A program made the position numbers and the translations under genes. From Leptospira inadai serovar Lyme str. 10 (GTDB lineage: Bacteria; Spirochaetota; Leptospiria; Leptospirales; Leptospiraceae): DNA of 64,000 nucleotides. The stretch is taken from the NCBI RefSeq assembly GCF_000243675.2, contig NZ_AHMM02000015.1, positions 480,001 to 544,000 on the forward strand, read 5' to 3'. Each line of letters opens with the position of its first letter. The first letter of the stretch is position 1. Below the pieces are notes generated by a model. The model ran no database searches, was not told the origin of the DNA, and was given only the letters and a program-made list of their open reading frames with translations. Positions 1 to 7,916 of the stretch are shown one piece after another.

Positions 1-2042
1 TTCGGGACGCCATATCTTTGGCTTATCGCGCACTGAGTGATTTTAATATCCAAGGTGTCAAAACGAACAAGACATTTCTTCAGAATCTTCTTCTGTTGCC
101 GGAGTTGGAAAACTACTCCGTTTATACCAGGCTAGTAGACGAAATCTCCGGATCCGGCATATTCGAAGGTTCTAAAGTTCATAAAGAGTTCTCGTTTTTA
201 TCGGATAAAAACGGATCGATTCCGGAAGCGATCGAAATAACGGAAGCTCCATTAGGAACTCTGCAAGTTCCTTCTACGATTTCCGGACGTTTGACGGAAA
301 TTTGCGTCGCCGAAGGCGATATGATTCGAAAGGGGCAAAAAATCGCGATTATTTCCGCGATGAAAATGGAGCACGTACTTAATGCCGAGGTTTCGGGTCT
401 GGTGGAAAGGATTCCGGCTTCGGTAGGTTCCATCATCGCGGCGGGGCAATCTTTACTTTTTGTCAGGCCCTTCGAAGTAATGGACTCGCCCTCGGAAGGA
501 GAGGGTAGGATGAATTTGGATTCGATTCGATCCGATCTCCAGGATCTCTTGAATCGATTGTCGTTAAACGAAGATAGTTTTCGACCTCAAGCCGCAGGAA
601 AGCGCCATAAAAGAGGGCAAAGAACCGCTAGGGAGAATATTGCCGATATCTGCGATCCTGGCACTTTCGCGGAGTACGGCGCGTTGGCGATCGCGGCGCA
701 GCGTCGCAGACGATCCCTGGACGAATTGATCAAATTGAGTCCAGCCGACGGTTTGATTACCGGACTTGCTAACGTAAACGGGAAAATCTTCGACTCACAT
801 AAATCACGATGTGCGGTTTTGGCATATGATTACACCGTCTTTATGGGAACGCAGGGAGCGATGAATCATAAAAAAACGGATCGTTTATTGAAGGTTGTTA
901 AGGAACTTAGACTTCCGTTGGTCTTTTTTACCGAAGGCGGAGGTGGTCGTCCCGGGGAAGTCGATATGCCGGCGGTAGCCGGTTTGGATTTGCACACGTT
1001 TCGTCAATATGCGAGTTTAAAAGGAATTGCTCCTCGCATCGCGATCACTTCCGGTCGTTGCTTTGCGGGGAACGCCGCTTTATTCGGTTGTAGCGATATC
1101 ACTATCGCAACCTTGGGATCTAATATAGGTATGGGCGGACCAGTTATGGTCAAAGGAGGAGGTCTTGGCAGTTTCTCCGCCGAAGATATCGGCCCGGTCG
1201 ATATTCAGACTAAAAACGGAGTAGTGGATATTCTCGTCAAAGACGAAATAGAAGCCGTTGAAACTGCAAAAAAGGCCCTGTCCTACTTTCAGGGAGATAT
1301 TATAAATTTCTCATGCTCTGATCAGAGAGCTTTGAGAACGGCAATTCCTGAAAATCGATTACGTTCCTACGACATTCGTTCTTTAATCAAGATTCTCGCA
1401 GATGACGATTCTTTCTTAGAACTTCGGCAAAAATTCGCCGGGGGGATGGTCACGGCTTTTATCAGAATCGAAGGCAGGTCGCTCGCGCTTATCGCTAATG
1501 ATCCTACTCATTTAGCCGGGGCGATAGATGCGGAAGGTGCGGATAAAGCTAGCGACTTTATAAAACTTTGCGATTCTTTTAATATACCGATATTATTTCT
1601 TTGTGATACTCCAGGATTTATGGTCGGTCCTGAAGTGGAGAAGAACGGCTTAGTGCGTAAAGCTGGACGTTTATTCGAAGAGTCTGCCGCTTGTAAGGTT
1701 CCGATTTTTACCATCGTTCTGAGGAAAGGATACGGTTTGGGCGCGATGGCAATGGCGGGAGGTAGCTTTCATGCTCCGGTTTTTACGATTTCATGGCCTT
1801 CCGGCAAATTCGGAGCGATGGGAATCGAAGGAGAAATTCGCACAGGATTTCAGAAGGAACTTGCTGAAATCAAAGATTGGAACGAAAGACAAAAATTATT
1901 CGATCGCTTAGTCGACGAAGCATATGAGAGAGGAAAAGCGATGAATATGGCTTCCTATTTGGAGATAGATGCCGTAATCGATCCGGCGGATTCCAGAAAA
2001 TGGATTTTACGCGGATTGAATTCCATTCCAAAAGTCTCTTAA
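1..2042 (+). CDS. Fused biotin-dependent acyl-CoA carboxylase, C-terminal part (partial at window start)
   Basis: The reading frame is already open at the first base (codons from position 3), so the true N-terminus lies outside the window. What remains reads in order: the tail of a biotin carboxylase domain (RALSDFNIQGVKTN, typical of the BC C-terminal subdomain); a biotinyl domain with the attachment motif AMKMEH, whose lysine codon is at 363-365; then a full carboxyltransferase region (about 750-2000) with the glycine-rich FFTEGGGGRPGE and CDTPGFMVG segments of the crotonase-like CT fold. In known single-chain acyl-CoA carboxylases this order allows ATP-dependent carboxylation of biotin and transfer of the carboxyl group to acetyl-, propionyl- or longer acyl-CoA. 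The substrate cannot be read from this part. The enzyme is cytoplasmic. No clear terminator follows the stop. Confidence 0.9.
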   Translation, partial: RDAISLAYRALSDFNIQGVKTNKTFLQNLLLLPELENYSVYTRLVDEISGSGIFEGSKVHKEFSFLSDKNGSIPEAIEITEAPLGTLQVPSTISGRLTEICVAEGDMIRKGQKIAIISAMKMEHVLNAEVSGLVERIPASVGSIIAAGQSLLFVRPFEVMDSPSEGEGRMNLDSIRSDLQDLLNRLSLNEDSFRPQAAGKRHKRGQRTARENIADICDPGTFAEYGALAIAAQRRRRSLDELIKLSPADGLITGLANVNGKIFDSHKSRCAVLAYDYTVFMGTQGAMNHKKTDRLLKVVKELRLPLVFFTEGGGGRPGEVDMPAVAGLDLHTFRQYASLKGIAPRIAITSGRCFAGNAALFGCSDITIATLGSNIGMGGPVMVKGGGLGSFSAEDIGPVDIQTKNGVVDILVKDEIEAVETAKKALSYFQGDIINFSCSDQRALRTAIPENRLRSYDIRSLIKILADDDSFLELRQKFAGGMVTAFIRIEGRSLALIANDPTHLAGAIDAEGADKASDFIKLCDSFNIPILFLCDTPGFMVGPEVEKNGLVRKAGRLFEESAACKVPIFTIVLRKGYGLGAMAMAGGSFHAPVFTISWPSGKFGAMGIEGEIRTGFQKELAEIKDWNERQKLFDRLVDEAYERGKAMNMASYLEIDAVIDPADSRKWILRGLNSIPKVS

Positions 2043-2138
2043 CCCGGGACAATAAATTCAAATTCGGTTTTTCCCTAGAAAATAAATTATTTTTCTCACC
2101 AAGGCTAAAAAATTAGGGTCTTCTCTTTTGGAAATTTC

Positions 2139-2167
2139 TTGATTCCGGCAAGAGGAATCCGTATAAT
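2139..2167 (+). promoter_or_regulatory. Sigma-70 type promoter of the small secreted protein
   Basis: A -35 box TTGATT (2139-2144) and a perfect -10 box TATAAT (2162-2167) are separated by 17 bases. The expected transcription start is about 17-20 bases before the ATG at 2191. It is among the best consensus-like promoters in the window. Confidence 0.7.
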
Positions 2168-2190
2168 ACGCAACCGTAATGGAGGCTTCC

Positions 2191-2550
2191 ATGCCGCATA
2201 AATTTGGCCCAAAAATTTTGATTCTTTTGGCTATAATTAGCTTAGTTTTTTCTTTCACTTACGTTTCCGCTCAGGTCTTTAACATCGGCGGGACATACAA
2301 AGTTTCAGGAACGAATCCGAACGGATCAAAGTACAGAGGATCGGTGCAGATTCGACAAAACGACGATGGGTCGTATAATTTCGCTTGGACCGTCGGCAAC
2401 AGTTACAGCGGAACGGGAACTCTCGACGGAAATGTTCTCACAGTGGATTGGGGAGATACGTATCCGGTGATCTACACCGTAACAAGCGGAGGGGCTAGAC
2501 TTGAAGGGACTTGGGGAGACGGCACAGGGACGGAAATTTTAACTAAGTAA
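2191..2550 (+). CDS. Small secreted beta-rich protein, unknown function
   Basis: Encodes 119 aa. The ATG at 2191 is preferred over the one at 2179 because GGAGG lies five bases upstream of 2191. Residues 1-28 form a signal peptide (basic start, hydrophobic LILLAIISLVFSF core, cleavage near VSA-QVF). The mature part is a short beta-rich domain full of Gly, Thr, Asn and aromatic residues (GGTYKVSG, GSVQIRQNDDGSYNFAW, GTGTLDGNVLTVDWGD), resembling one barrel or sandwich of the kind found in exported bacterial proteins. I do not recognise a named family. It is monocistronic, has its own good promoter, and is followed by the repeat array at 2589. Confidence 0.75.
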   Translation: MPHKFGPKILILLAIISLVFSFTYVSAQVFNIGGTYKVSGTNPNGSKYRGSVQIRQNDDGSYNFAWTVGNSYSGTGTLDGNVLTVDWGDTYPVIYTVTSGGARLEGTWGDGTGTEILTK

Positions 2551-2588
2551 TCCAGGATTGACTCCGAGATTACGAAGTCTCTTTGTGG

Positions 2589-2967
2589 CAGAGGTCAGAG
2601 GACAGAGGACTGAAGCTGCTTGATGTTGGGAAGGCAGCCGTGACAGAGGAAAATCCACTAAAACACAAGAATCTTTCTCTAGTAAGTGGAAATTTCGTTT
2701 ATCAATGTTCTGTCCTCTGCAGAAGACAGAAGACAGTAGTGCTCGAGGTTGGAAAAGTTAGAGAAGCAGAGGAAAGATCCCCTGTGCACAGGAATTTTTC
2801 TTGAAAAACGTGGAAATTCCGCTCACCAATGCTCTGTCCTTTGCAGAAGACAGTAGTGCTCGAGGTTGGAAAAGTAATAGAGGTAGAAGAAAGATCTACT
2901 ATAACGCAAGAATCTTCCTCCAGAACATGGAATCTCCGTTTATCAATGTTCAGTCCTCAGTCCTCTG
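2589..2967 (+). repeat. Three tandem copies (A1-A3) of a MITE-like repeat with terminal inverted repeats
   Basis: Copies lie at 2589-2719, 2720-2843 and 2844-2967. Each starts with a purine-rich end (CAGAGGACAGAGGACTGAAG or CAGAAGACAGAAGACAGTAG) and finishes with a pyrimidine-rich end (TCTGTCCTCTG), so the ends are imperfect inverted repeats. The core carries GTTGG, a GAAAGATC segment, AAGAATCTT and ATCAATGTTC in fixed order. Related copies occur at 3120-3259, 34784-35104, 35245-35404 and, inverted, 43735-43881. No protein is encoded. Confidence 0.8.
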
Positions 2968-3119
2968 AATGTCCCTCTGTGAACCGTAGAGTAGAATTTA
3001 CTTAAAAAACCCCGCCCTTTGGGTGGGGGCCGGAGCGAAGCGGTGGAAAAATTCCTTTACCACAAAACGATCCTCCTGACAAGAACTTTTCCAAAAAGAA
3101 TTTAGTAGGAGCTCCCGCG
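2968..3119 (+). repeat. Repeat segment B, embedded between A copies
   Basis: About 150 bp, nearly identical to 35105-35244 and flanked by A elements at both loci. It contains a GC-rich hairpin at 3010-3028, then GGAGCGAAGCGGTGGAAAAA and a tail ending GTAGGAGCTCCC. The hairpin and adenine run form an intrinsic terminator on the minus strand. Confidence 0.75.
3004..3028 (-). terminator. Intrinsic terminator inside repeat B
   Basis: Read on the minus strand, an 8-bp stem (one G-T pair) with a three-base AAA loop is followed immediately by six T residues (A run at 3004-3009 on the plus strand). It would stop minus-strand transcripts arriving from the DUF4384 gene that ends at 3715. Confidence 0.65.
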
Positions 3120-3259
3120 CAGAGGACTGAAGCTGCACGATGTTGGAAAGGCAGCAGAGGTAGAGGAAAGATCTACTATAACACACGAATCTTCCCCTAG
3201 AACAATGGAAACCAGGCTCACCAATGTTCTGTCTTCTGTCCTCCGTCTTCTGTTCTCTG
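3120..3259 (+). repeat. Repeat A, fourth copy of cluster 1
   Basis: Starts CAGAGGACTGAAGCTGC and ends in the inverted complement TCTTCTGTTCTCTG. The core is closest to copy A3 (GGTAGAGGAAAGATCTACTATAAC). It links segment B to the 112-bp tandem units. Confidence 0.75.
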
Positions 3260-3274
3260 AAAAGCTGCTATACA

Positions 3275-3610
3275 GCGGAAGACTATGGAGTTAATTCGAA
3301 TGCAGTTTGTTCGATTGAAAATTTGACTTCACTTTGTTTAGTCACCCTTCGGGAATCTCGCTCTTTAAGTGTCGCTCGATTGAGTAGCGGAAGACTATGG
3401 AGTTAATTCGAATGCAGTTTGTTCGATTGAAAATTTGACTTCACTTCGTTCAGTCACCCTTCGGGAATCTCGCTCCCTAAGGGTCGCTCGATTGGGCAGT
3501 GGAAGACTCTGGAGTTAATTCGAATGCAGTTTGTTTGATTGAAAATTTGACTTCACTTCGTTCAGTCACCCTTCGGGAATCTCGCTCCCTAAGAGTCGCT
3601 CGATTGGTAA
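3275..3610 (+). repeat. Three tandem 112-bp units (repeat C)
   Basis: Units at 3275-3386, 3387-3498 and 3499-3610 are nearly identical; each starts near GCGGAAGACTATGGAG and ends near GTCGCTCGATTG. One further unit sits at 35420-35531. Since 112 is not a multiple of three, each unit shifts frame, so the short ORFs here are not credible genes. The last unit is followed by about 100 bp without recognisable features before the stop of the 3715 gene. Confidence 0.85.
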
Positions 3611-3714
3611 CGGAAAACGCGCATAATGCGGCTGTAGCGTGGGGGAGACTTCCCCCGTTTGAGTCCCCTGTTTACTGTTCCTTGCAGATTATGATTTAAG
3701 TTACTTTTTCGAAT

Positions 3715-4746
3715 TCAATCGGCTTCCGTCTGGATCGTGATTTCCGCGGTATTCCAGTCTTCGTCACGAATTTCAGTATTAATTTTTTTGATACCTCTTG
3801 AAATTACATCGAAGGGGTTCATTATTCTTCCGAAAGGAGTTCCCGGGACAGGAGTGGAATCGAAGAGATTTAAACTCTTTTTCGATGCTATTGCCTTAAT
3901 CATGTCCGAGCCGAACGGTTCGCCCGCAGCCAAAATATATCCCGATTTTCCGTCGGGAATGAGAATAGTTTCTCCAGCTTTCGCGAAATTAGAGGGGGAA
4001 CTGTCGTTCGGAAAGAGTAGGATCGATTCTCCATCGCTTTGTAATAATATTAAATATAAATAACAATCTTCCGAGACCCTTACTTCGAACGAGACAGGGT
4101 CGTTGTTTTTATACAGCTTTCTCGAAGAGCTCAAGCTTACTTTTATCGAGCTTTGCTTGGGCCGAAGTCCGCTTAGATTTCTGAGTAAAAGGTTTCTGGA
4201 TAAAAACTCCACCAATTCCTGAAAAACTTTTTGAGAGCCGCCTTCGGAAAAGGACCGGTTAAAATCGATCTTGGATGTCTGCACGTCGACTAACTCCAGC
4301 GACCATTTGCGACCCGATTCTTTAATCTGAATCAGTTTTTGGGCCGATAGCAGCCTTCCGATTTTCGGAGCGTTTTCCTTATCGGCGATTCCTTCCAGGC
4401 TAAGAGTTATTTCATTCAGCGCCTCGGCGGTTTTTTTTCTGTCAATTACGATCACCTTTCCCGATTTGATTAACAAATCTTTTAGTTCTTCTTCGAGCGG
4501 CATGGCGCGATCGGAGGAATCCAGGATGGCTACCCGATATTTCTCCAAAAATTGAACATTTGCGTTTGTCGTATAAATTTCTTTGTTTTGGACCGTGGGA
4601 GCGGGGAGGGTCGCAGCGACCGTCGCACAGGAAAATTGGAATGCAAGAGAGAATCCGATAGCCGCGATCCGATTCAATTTGATAAGCGAATACCTCTCGT
4701 CGGCAAACTCCCTTATGGAGTCGGAGATCGAGAGCAAACTACCCAT
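3715..4746 (-). CDS. DUF4384-type lipoprotein
   Basis: Encodes 343 aa. The ATG at 4744-4746 is chosen because AAAAGGAGAACAATC precedes it on the minus strand; a longer frame upstream has no ribosome site. An N-terminal hydrophobic stretch ends at FQFSC, a possible lipobox. Residues about 70-190 resemble curli/FlgO-type periplasmic lipoproteins (conserved KLLIKSGKVIVIDRK-like core), and residues about 205-300 match DUF4384 (SSSRKLYKNNDPVSF, YLYLILLQSDGESILLFPN), a domain often attached to periplasmic or secretion-associated proteins. The function is unknown. The gene is transcribed towards repeat cluster 1, whose B segment carries a terminator. Confidence 0.75.
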   Translation of the reverse strand: MGSLLSISDSIREFADERYSLIKLNRIAAIGFSLAFQFSCATVAATLPAPTVQNKEIYTTNANVQFLEKYRVAILDSSDRAMPLEEELKDLLIKSGKVIVIDRKKTAEALNEITLSLEGIADKENAPKIGRLLSAQKLIQIKESGRKWSLELVDVQTSKIDFNRSFSEGGSQKVFQELVEFLSRNLLLRNLSGLRPKQSSIKVSLSSSRKLYKNNDPVSFEVRVSEDCYLYLILLQSDGESILLFPNDSSPSNFAKAGETILIPDGKSGYILAAGEPFGSDMIKAIASKKSLNLFDSTPVPGTPFGRIMNPFDVISRGIKKINTEIRDEDWNTAEITIQTEAD

Positions 4747-5002
4747 GATTGTTCTCCTTTTACGACACCGCCAAAGTGTCACACACTTCCGAATATATCT
4801 CATCCTAAGACCTAAGCTGAAAGGTAATGATTCCAATTTGTTAAAAAATTTCCAGTCCGGTATTTACGAAATAGCATCATCTAGTTCACTTTGAGCTACT
4901 CTTTTTCATGCGAAGGGAAAGAATTCGTCCGGCAAAATCCGATTATGAACTCCATCGGTGAGAGGGTCGTTCCTTTCCGATTTTAAGAAAGGACGAAGAT
5001 TT

Positions 5003-5031
5003 ACTCGCTCCTTTTTTTCGAAGGAGCGAGT
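5003..5031 (-). terminator. Stem-loop downstream of the porin gene
   Basis: A perfect 11-bp stem (5003-5013 with 5021-5031; ACTCGCTCCTT pairs with AAGGAGCGAGT) and a 7-base loop lie 11 bases beyond the porin stop codon. No T run follows on the minus strand, so it may act as an RNA 3'-end stabiliser or a weak terminator. Confidence 0.5.
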
Positions 5032-5041
5032 CGAAAGATAT

Positions 5042-6910
5042 CTATATTGCAAACACCGTTTGTAAAAAGAAATAGGATGCGTCCGGTTTCCCGGTATAAA
5101 CCGAAGGAGTAGTGGAAGTCGGAACCGAAACATGCGCGTTTCGAATGGAGTCACCTGCGCGAACGAACGCGATGCCTCCCCATACGGAAACGTTTTCCCA
5201 GGGAGTTACGATATAGATTAAATCCAACTCCGATCCGATCTTTTTTCCCAAAGGTTGGGATGAATAGTTGTACTTTTGATTGTTGGAAAAATCTTCCGTA
5301 CTACCCGCCAAACCGCCGGTAACGATTCCGTTATTATTATAATAAGCATCCTGAAGTTTCGCTTTATAATAAAAATGAGGATTGAATATGAACGTTCCCC
5401 ATTTTCCGGTATTCCATCTGATGTGAACGGAATAATCCTTTGCGTTCTGCCAAAAGAATGCGCCTGCGATACCGTTTCCGCTATAGGGAATGAACCCGGT
5501 CGCGATTCGTCTCGTCGGAAACGGAGCGTTCCAGGTTCCTACAGTCGAATCGCTTCGGTTCGGATCGCCGGAAGCATATACGTATTGGATGCCGACTCTT
5601 ACATCCTTGCTAGGACTCACTCCTGCCTGCAAAGTGAGGAAGTGGGCGTTATATTTTTGGTTTTCATTTTCGATCAAAAGATTCTTGTTATTAAATGCGT
5701 TGATCGCGCCGGCGCCCGTACTGCCGTCCGTCGCATTTTGAAGCCAGCTTGTGCCGACTCGTAGGCCGTCGTATCCTCCTTGCCAGGCGGCTTCGATGGT
5801 CCAATCGAATACTATTCCTTCGGGAAGAGCGTTGTTTTCGGTTCTATTCGTTAAACGAAAACCGTAAGTATTCTGTTGATCGGTCGGTTTATTTGTCGCA
5901 GTATTATTGTTAGCCGGATTATATTTTTTTAAAACCGTAAAATCGTATATGTCCAAGGCTAACCAGCTTGCGAATTTCGTAAAATTGTTGGCTCCCACCA
6001 AATAGGTATTCGGAAGCGAGGTATTCGCACTTACTAACCCGGAGGAATTGTACTGCGCCGTTACCACGCTTCCGAATGCATCCAACGTATTGTTCGCGTA
6101 TTTTCCGGTGAAGCGGAGCCCATCCGTCGAATTCCCGATCTGATTATCGTTTGCTGCACCTAATATTCGTCCGTCTCCGAAATCGATGATCTGTCGTCCC
6201 AGGCGCAGTCGTAGGGATTGGTCCGGCTTACGAATGTCGAAGAACGCTTCCCGGAAGGAGGTGCTGTTGAGAACCGGGACCTGATTTTGAGACGTCTTAG
6301 TGGTATCATAAACCACGCCACCGTTCGTGCCTAATTCGAAACGGGAAGTTCCGGTATATGCCGGAGACTGTTCTCCTCCCCATACCCGGGAGTCCTGCAA
6401 CGTCGCCTTAAATATTACATATTTATTAATATCTGCGATAAGATAAAATTGGGTCTGTCCGGTAAATACGTTAGAGTTATCCGCGGTCGTCTTATTAAAA
6501 TCCATGTTATTGATCGACTCATATCTCGGTCGAACGGAAAAGCCTACTCTGAATCTGTCCTGGAGCCAGAGGTCCGAGTTGGAGCGGATGATCTTGTTTT
6601 GCTCGGGGGTTACTTGAAGGTTTCTGATATATTCACCTGGGATATTTCCGACCAAGGGACTTTTATAGATTTCTTTTTCTTTAGCGACGGCCGGGTTGCC
6701 ATTGCCGTTGCTTTCCGCGCTATCTTGCGTAGGCTTTGCTACCTGTTTTTCCGGTGCCGGGGAAGGGAAAAGTGCCGGGTCCACCGGTTTTTGTTCGGAA
6801 TGAATCCCTGGATCCAAGGTAGGTTGTCCCTCGGCCTTTGTCTGAATCGGAAAGGAGAATACGGCAAATCCGATCGCGAAGCCCGCTAATTTTAGTCCAT
6901 TTTTCGACAT
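5042..6910 (-). CDS. Alginate-export family outer-membrane porin
   Basis: Encodes 622 aa. An AGGAGG ribosome site precedes the ATG at 6910. A signal peptide (KLAGFAIGFAVFSFPIQTKA) is followed by a Pro/Glu-rich linker to about residue 110, then a long beta-barrel. Barrel signatures include VGFSVRPRYESINN, FYLIADINKYVIFKATLQDS, LRLRLGRQIIDFGDGR and alternating aromatic strands ending in a C-terminal phenylalanine-containing strand (FLQTVFAI), as outer-membrane proteins usually have. This matches the alginate_exp (PF13372) porin family, used for export or uptake of diverse small molecules; the substrate here is unknown. It is monocistronic with a hairpin after the stop. Confidence 0.8.
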   Translation of the reverse strand: MSKNGLKLAGFAIGFAVFSFPIQTKAEGQPTLDPGIHSEQKPVDPALFPSPAPEKQVAKPTQDSAESNGNGNPAVAKEKEIYKSPLVGNIPGEYIRNLQVTPEQNKIIRSNSDLWLQDRFRVGFSVRPRYESINNMDFNKTTADNSNVFTGQTQFYLIADINKYVIFKATLQDSRVWGGEQSPAYTGTSRFELGTNGGVVYDTTKTSQNQVPVLNSTSFREAFFDIRKPDQSLRLRLGRQIIDFGDGRILGAANDNQIGNSTDGLRFTGKYANNTLDAFGSVVTAQYNSSGLVSANTSLPNTYLVGANNFTKFASWLALDIYDFTVLKKYNPANNNTATNKPTDQQNTYGFRLTNRTENNALPEGIVFDWTIEAAWQGGYDGLRVGTSWLQNATDGSTGAGAINAFNNKNLLIENENQKYNAHFLTLQAGVSPSKDVRVGIQYVYASGDPNRSDSTVGTWNAPFPTRRIATGFIPYSGNGIAGAFFWQNAKDYSVHIRWNTGKWGTFIFNPHFYYKAKLQDAYYNNNGIVTGGLAGSTEDFSNNQKYNYSSQPLGKKIGSELDLIYIVTPWENVSVWGGIAFVRAGDSIRNAHVSVPTSTTPSVYTGKPDASYFFLQTVFAI

Positions 6911-6929
6911 TATATTTGCCTCCTGCGAA

Positions 6930-6958
6930 AGTATAACAGAAATATATGCGTAAATTAA
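6930..6958 (-). promoter_or_regulatory. Candidate promoter of the porin gene
   Basis: On the minus strand TTAATT (6953-6958), a 17-base spacer and TATACT (6930-6935) precede the porin start by about 20 bases. The -10 box is good, the -35 box mediocre. Confidence 0.4.
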
Positions 6959-6995
6959 ATCAATTATTTTAATATATTGAATAAAAATATGATAA

Positions 6996-7010
6996 AACAG
7001 AAATTCTGTT
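6996..7010. promoter_or_regulatory. Palindrome AACAGAA-A-TTCTGTT upstream of the porin promoter
   Basis: Perfect 7-bp inverted repeat around one central base, about 85 bp upstream of the porin ATG and 38 bp upstream of its candidate -35 box. It has the geometry of a regulator site, but no regulator gene is adjacent. Confidence 0.35.
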
Positions 7011-7065
7011 CAGGCCTAAGAAAATCCGAAACACAATGGATACCCGTCTGGACGGGAAGAGGGAA

Positions 7066-7087
7066 GTTAGGCGACATGAAACGCTTA
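7066..7087 (+). repeat. Left inverted repeat with GTTAGGC core (cassette boundary)
   Basis: GTTAGGC (7066-7072) fits the integron R' core GTTRRRY. The following 15 bases (ending GAAACGCTTA) are repeated inverted at 7693-7715, with one base inserted. The two copies bracket the DUF4160/DUF2442 genes. Confidence 0.5.
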
Positions 7088-7187
7088 CTATTTTTCTTTA
7101 TCAAACATTTCTGAACGGCTTCGATTTACTAAACATATAAATAGTTTCCTTCTTGTTCAAAAATTATATAATGTGCAGATTGGTTGA

Positions 7188-7460
7188 ATGCCCAAAGTTT
7201 TCGAAAGAAACGGATTTAAGTTCTTCTTTTTTGCTAATGAGGGCAATCCGAGAGAACCAGTTCACATTCATGTAAGAAAGGGAGAGAAATTAGCTAAATT
7301 CTGGTTAAAGCCGAATGTTTTATTGGGTGATAATTACGGCTTCAGTTCAAAAGAATTAAATTGGATTGAAGAAGAGATTGAAAAGAATTTAGATATAATT
7401 CAAGGTAAATGGAATGATTTCTTCGGTATCGGAAGCAAAAGCCCAAAAGATTTGGTTTGA
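7188..7460 (+). CDS. DUF4160 protein (putative toxin-antitoxin partner)
   Basis: Encodes 90 aa. The family signature is clear: FERNGFKFFFFANEG near the start, then EPVHIHVRKGEKLAKFWL and the C-terminal helix ELNWIEEEIEKNLDIIQGKW. DUF4160 proteins are typically about 80-90 aa and are often encoded directly before a DUF2442 gene, a pair predicted to be a toxin-antitoxin-like module; activity is unproven. The next gene overlaps it by 47 bp. The A/T-rich codon use differs from the neighbouring porin and sulfate genes. A TATAAT lies just upstream near 7168 but its -35 box is poor. The flanking inverted repeats suggest the pair arrived as a unit. Confidence 0.8.
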   Translation: MPKVFERNGFKFFFFANEGNPREPVHIHVRKGEKLAKFWLKPNVLLGDNYGFSSKELNWIEEEIEKNLDIIQGKWNDFFGIGSKSPKDLV

Positions 7461-7680
7461 TGAAGATAATCTTTGGCTATCTCTCTATGATGGTAGAACT
7501 TTATCAGTCCCTCTTGCATACTTTCCTCGATTAAGAAAAGCCAGTAAAGAGCAGCTACAGAAGTTTGAAGTTAGCGGGGGAGGAATAGGGTTACACTGGG
7601 ATGATATAGATGAAGATATTAGTGTCCCTGGCTTGCTTCTCGGCTATGGCGATCTTACTCAACGGAATAAGAGTGCATAA
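7414..7680 (+). CDS. DUF2442 protein (partner of DUF4160)
   Basis: Encodes 88 aa and shows the full DUF2442 pattern: a beta-hairpin with SLYDGRTLSVPL, then YFPRLRKASKEQ, and the acidic C-terminal motif HWDDIDEDISVPGLLLG. The start at 7414 overlaps the end of the DUF4160 gene, implying translational coupling. DUF2442 proteins are small DNA- or partner-binding proteins often adjacent to DUF4160; antitoxin function is an inference from that pairing. The stop is 12 bases before the right inverted repeat, so the two genes fill the cassette-like segment. Confidence 0.8.
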   Translation: MISSVSEAKAQKIWFDEDNLWLSLYDGRTLSVPLAYFPRLRKASKEQLQKFEVSGGGIGLHWDDIDEDISVPGLLLGYGDLTQRNKSA

Positions 7681-7692
7681 ATTCATCCTATC

Positions 7693-7850
7693 TAAGCGTT
7701 TCACGGTCGCCTAACTTTCGGTGCTTCCGCGTCGCTTCGAGATCGCTAACGCGACTCTCGCTTGGGCTACGCCACATTTTGCTTTGTCACTCGCCTAGCT
7801 AGGCAGTCGCGCGCCAAGCGCTTGTGCACTCGCGAAACGTCGGAACACCG
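7693..7850 (+). repeat. attC-like recombination site (degenerate right end)
   Basis: The right copy of the flanking inverted repeat (7693-7715) contains GCCTAAC (7709-7715), fitting the integron R'' core RYYYAAC. It is followed by CGGTGCTTCCG (7720-7730), whose inverted partner CGGAACACCG (7841-7850) has one base deleted. Between them lie self-complementary stretches, including the 12-bp palindrome GCCTAGCTAGGC (7793-7804). The expected terminal GTTRRRY is missing or decayed (ATTAGGG near 7869). No integrase gene is present in the window. Confidence 0.45.
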
Positions 7851-7916
7851 TGGCCGAAGGAAGAAAAATTAGGGCCGAGAGGGTCCGCTCTTATTTAGTA
7901 CTATAGCGGGATCGAT

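Noticed and set aside
3275..3610. Possible CRISPR-like array
   Set aside because: The units are direct tandem repeats of 112 bp with no unique spacers between short repeats and no cas genes nearby.
3224..3699. Short ORFs of about 60-66 aa across the repeat C units (also 35369-35623)
   Set aside because: They repeat with the 112-bp unit, which is not a multiple of three, so the frame changes each unit; no ribosome sites or family resemblance.
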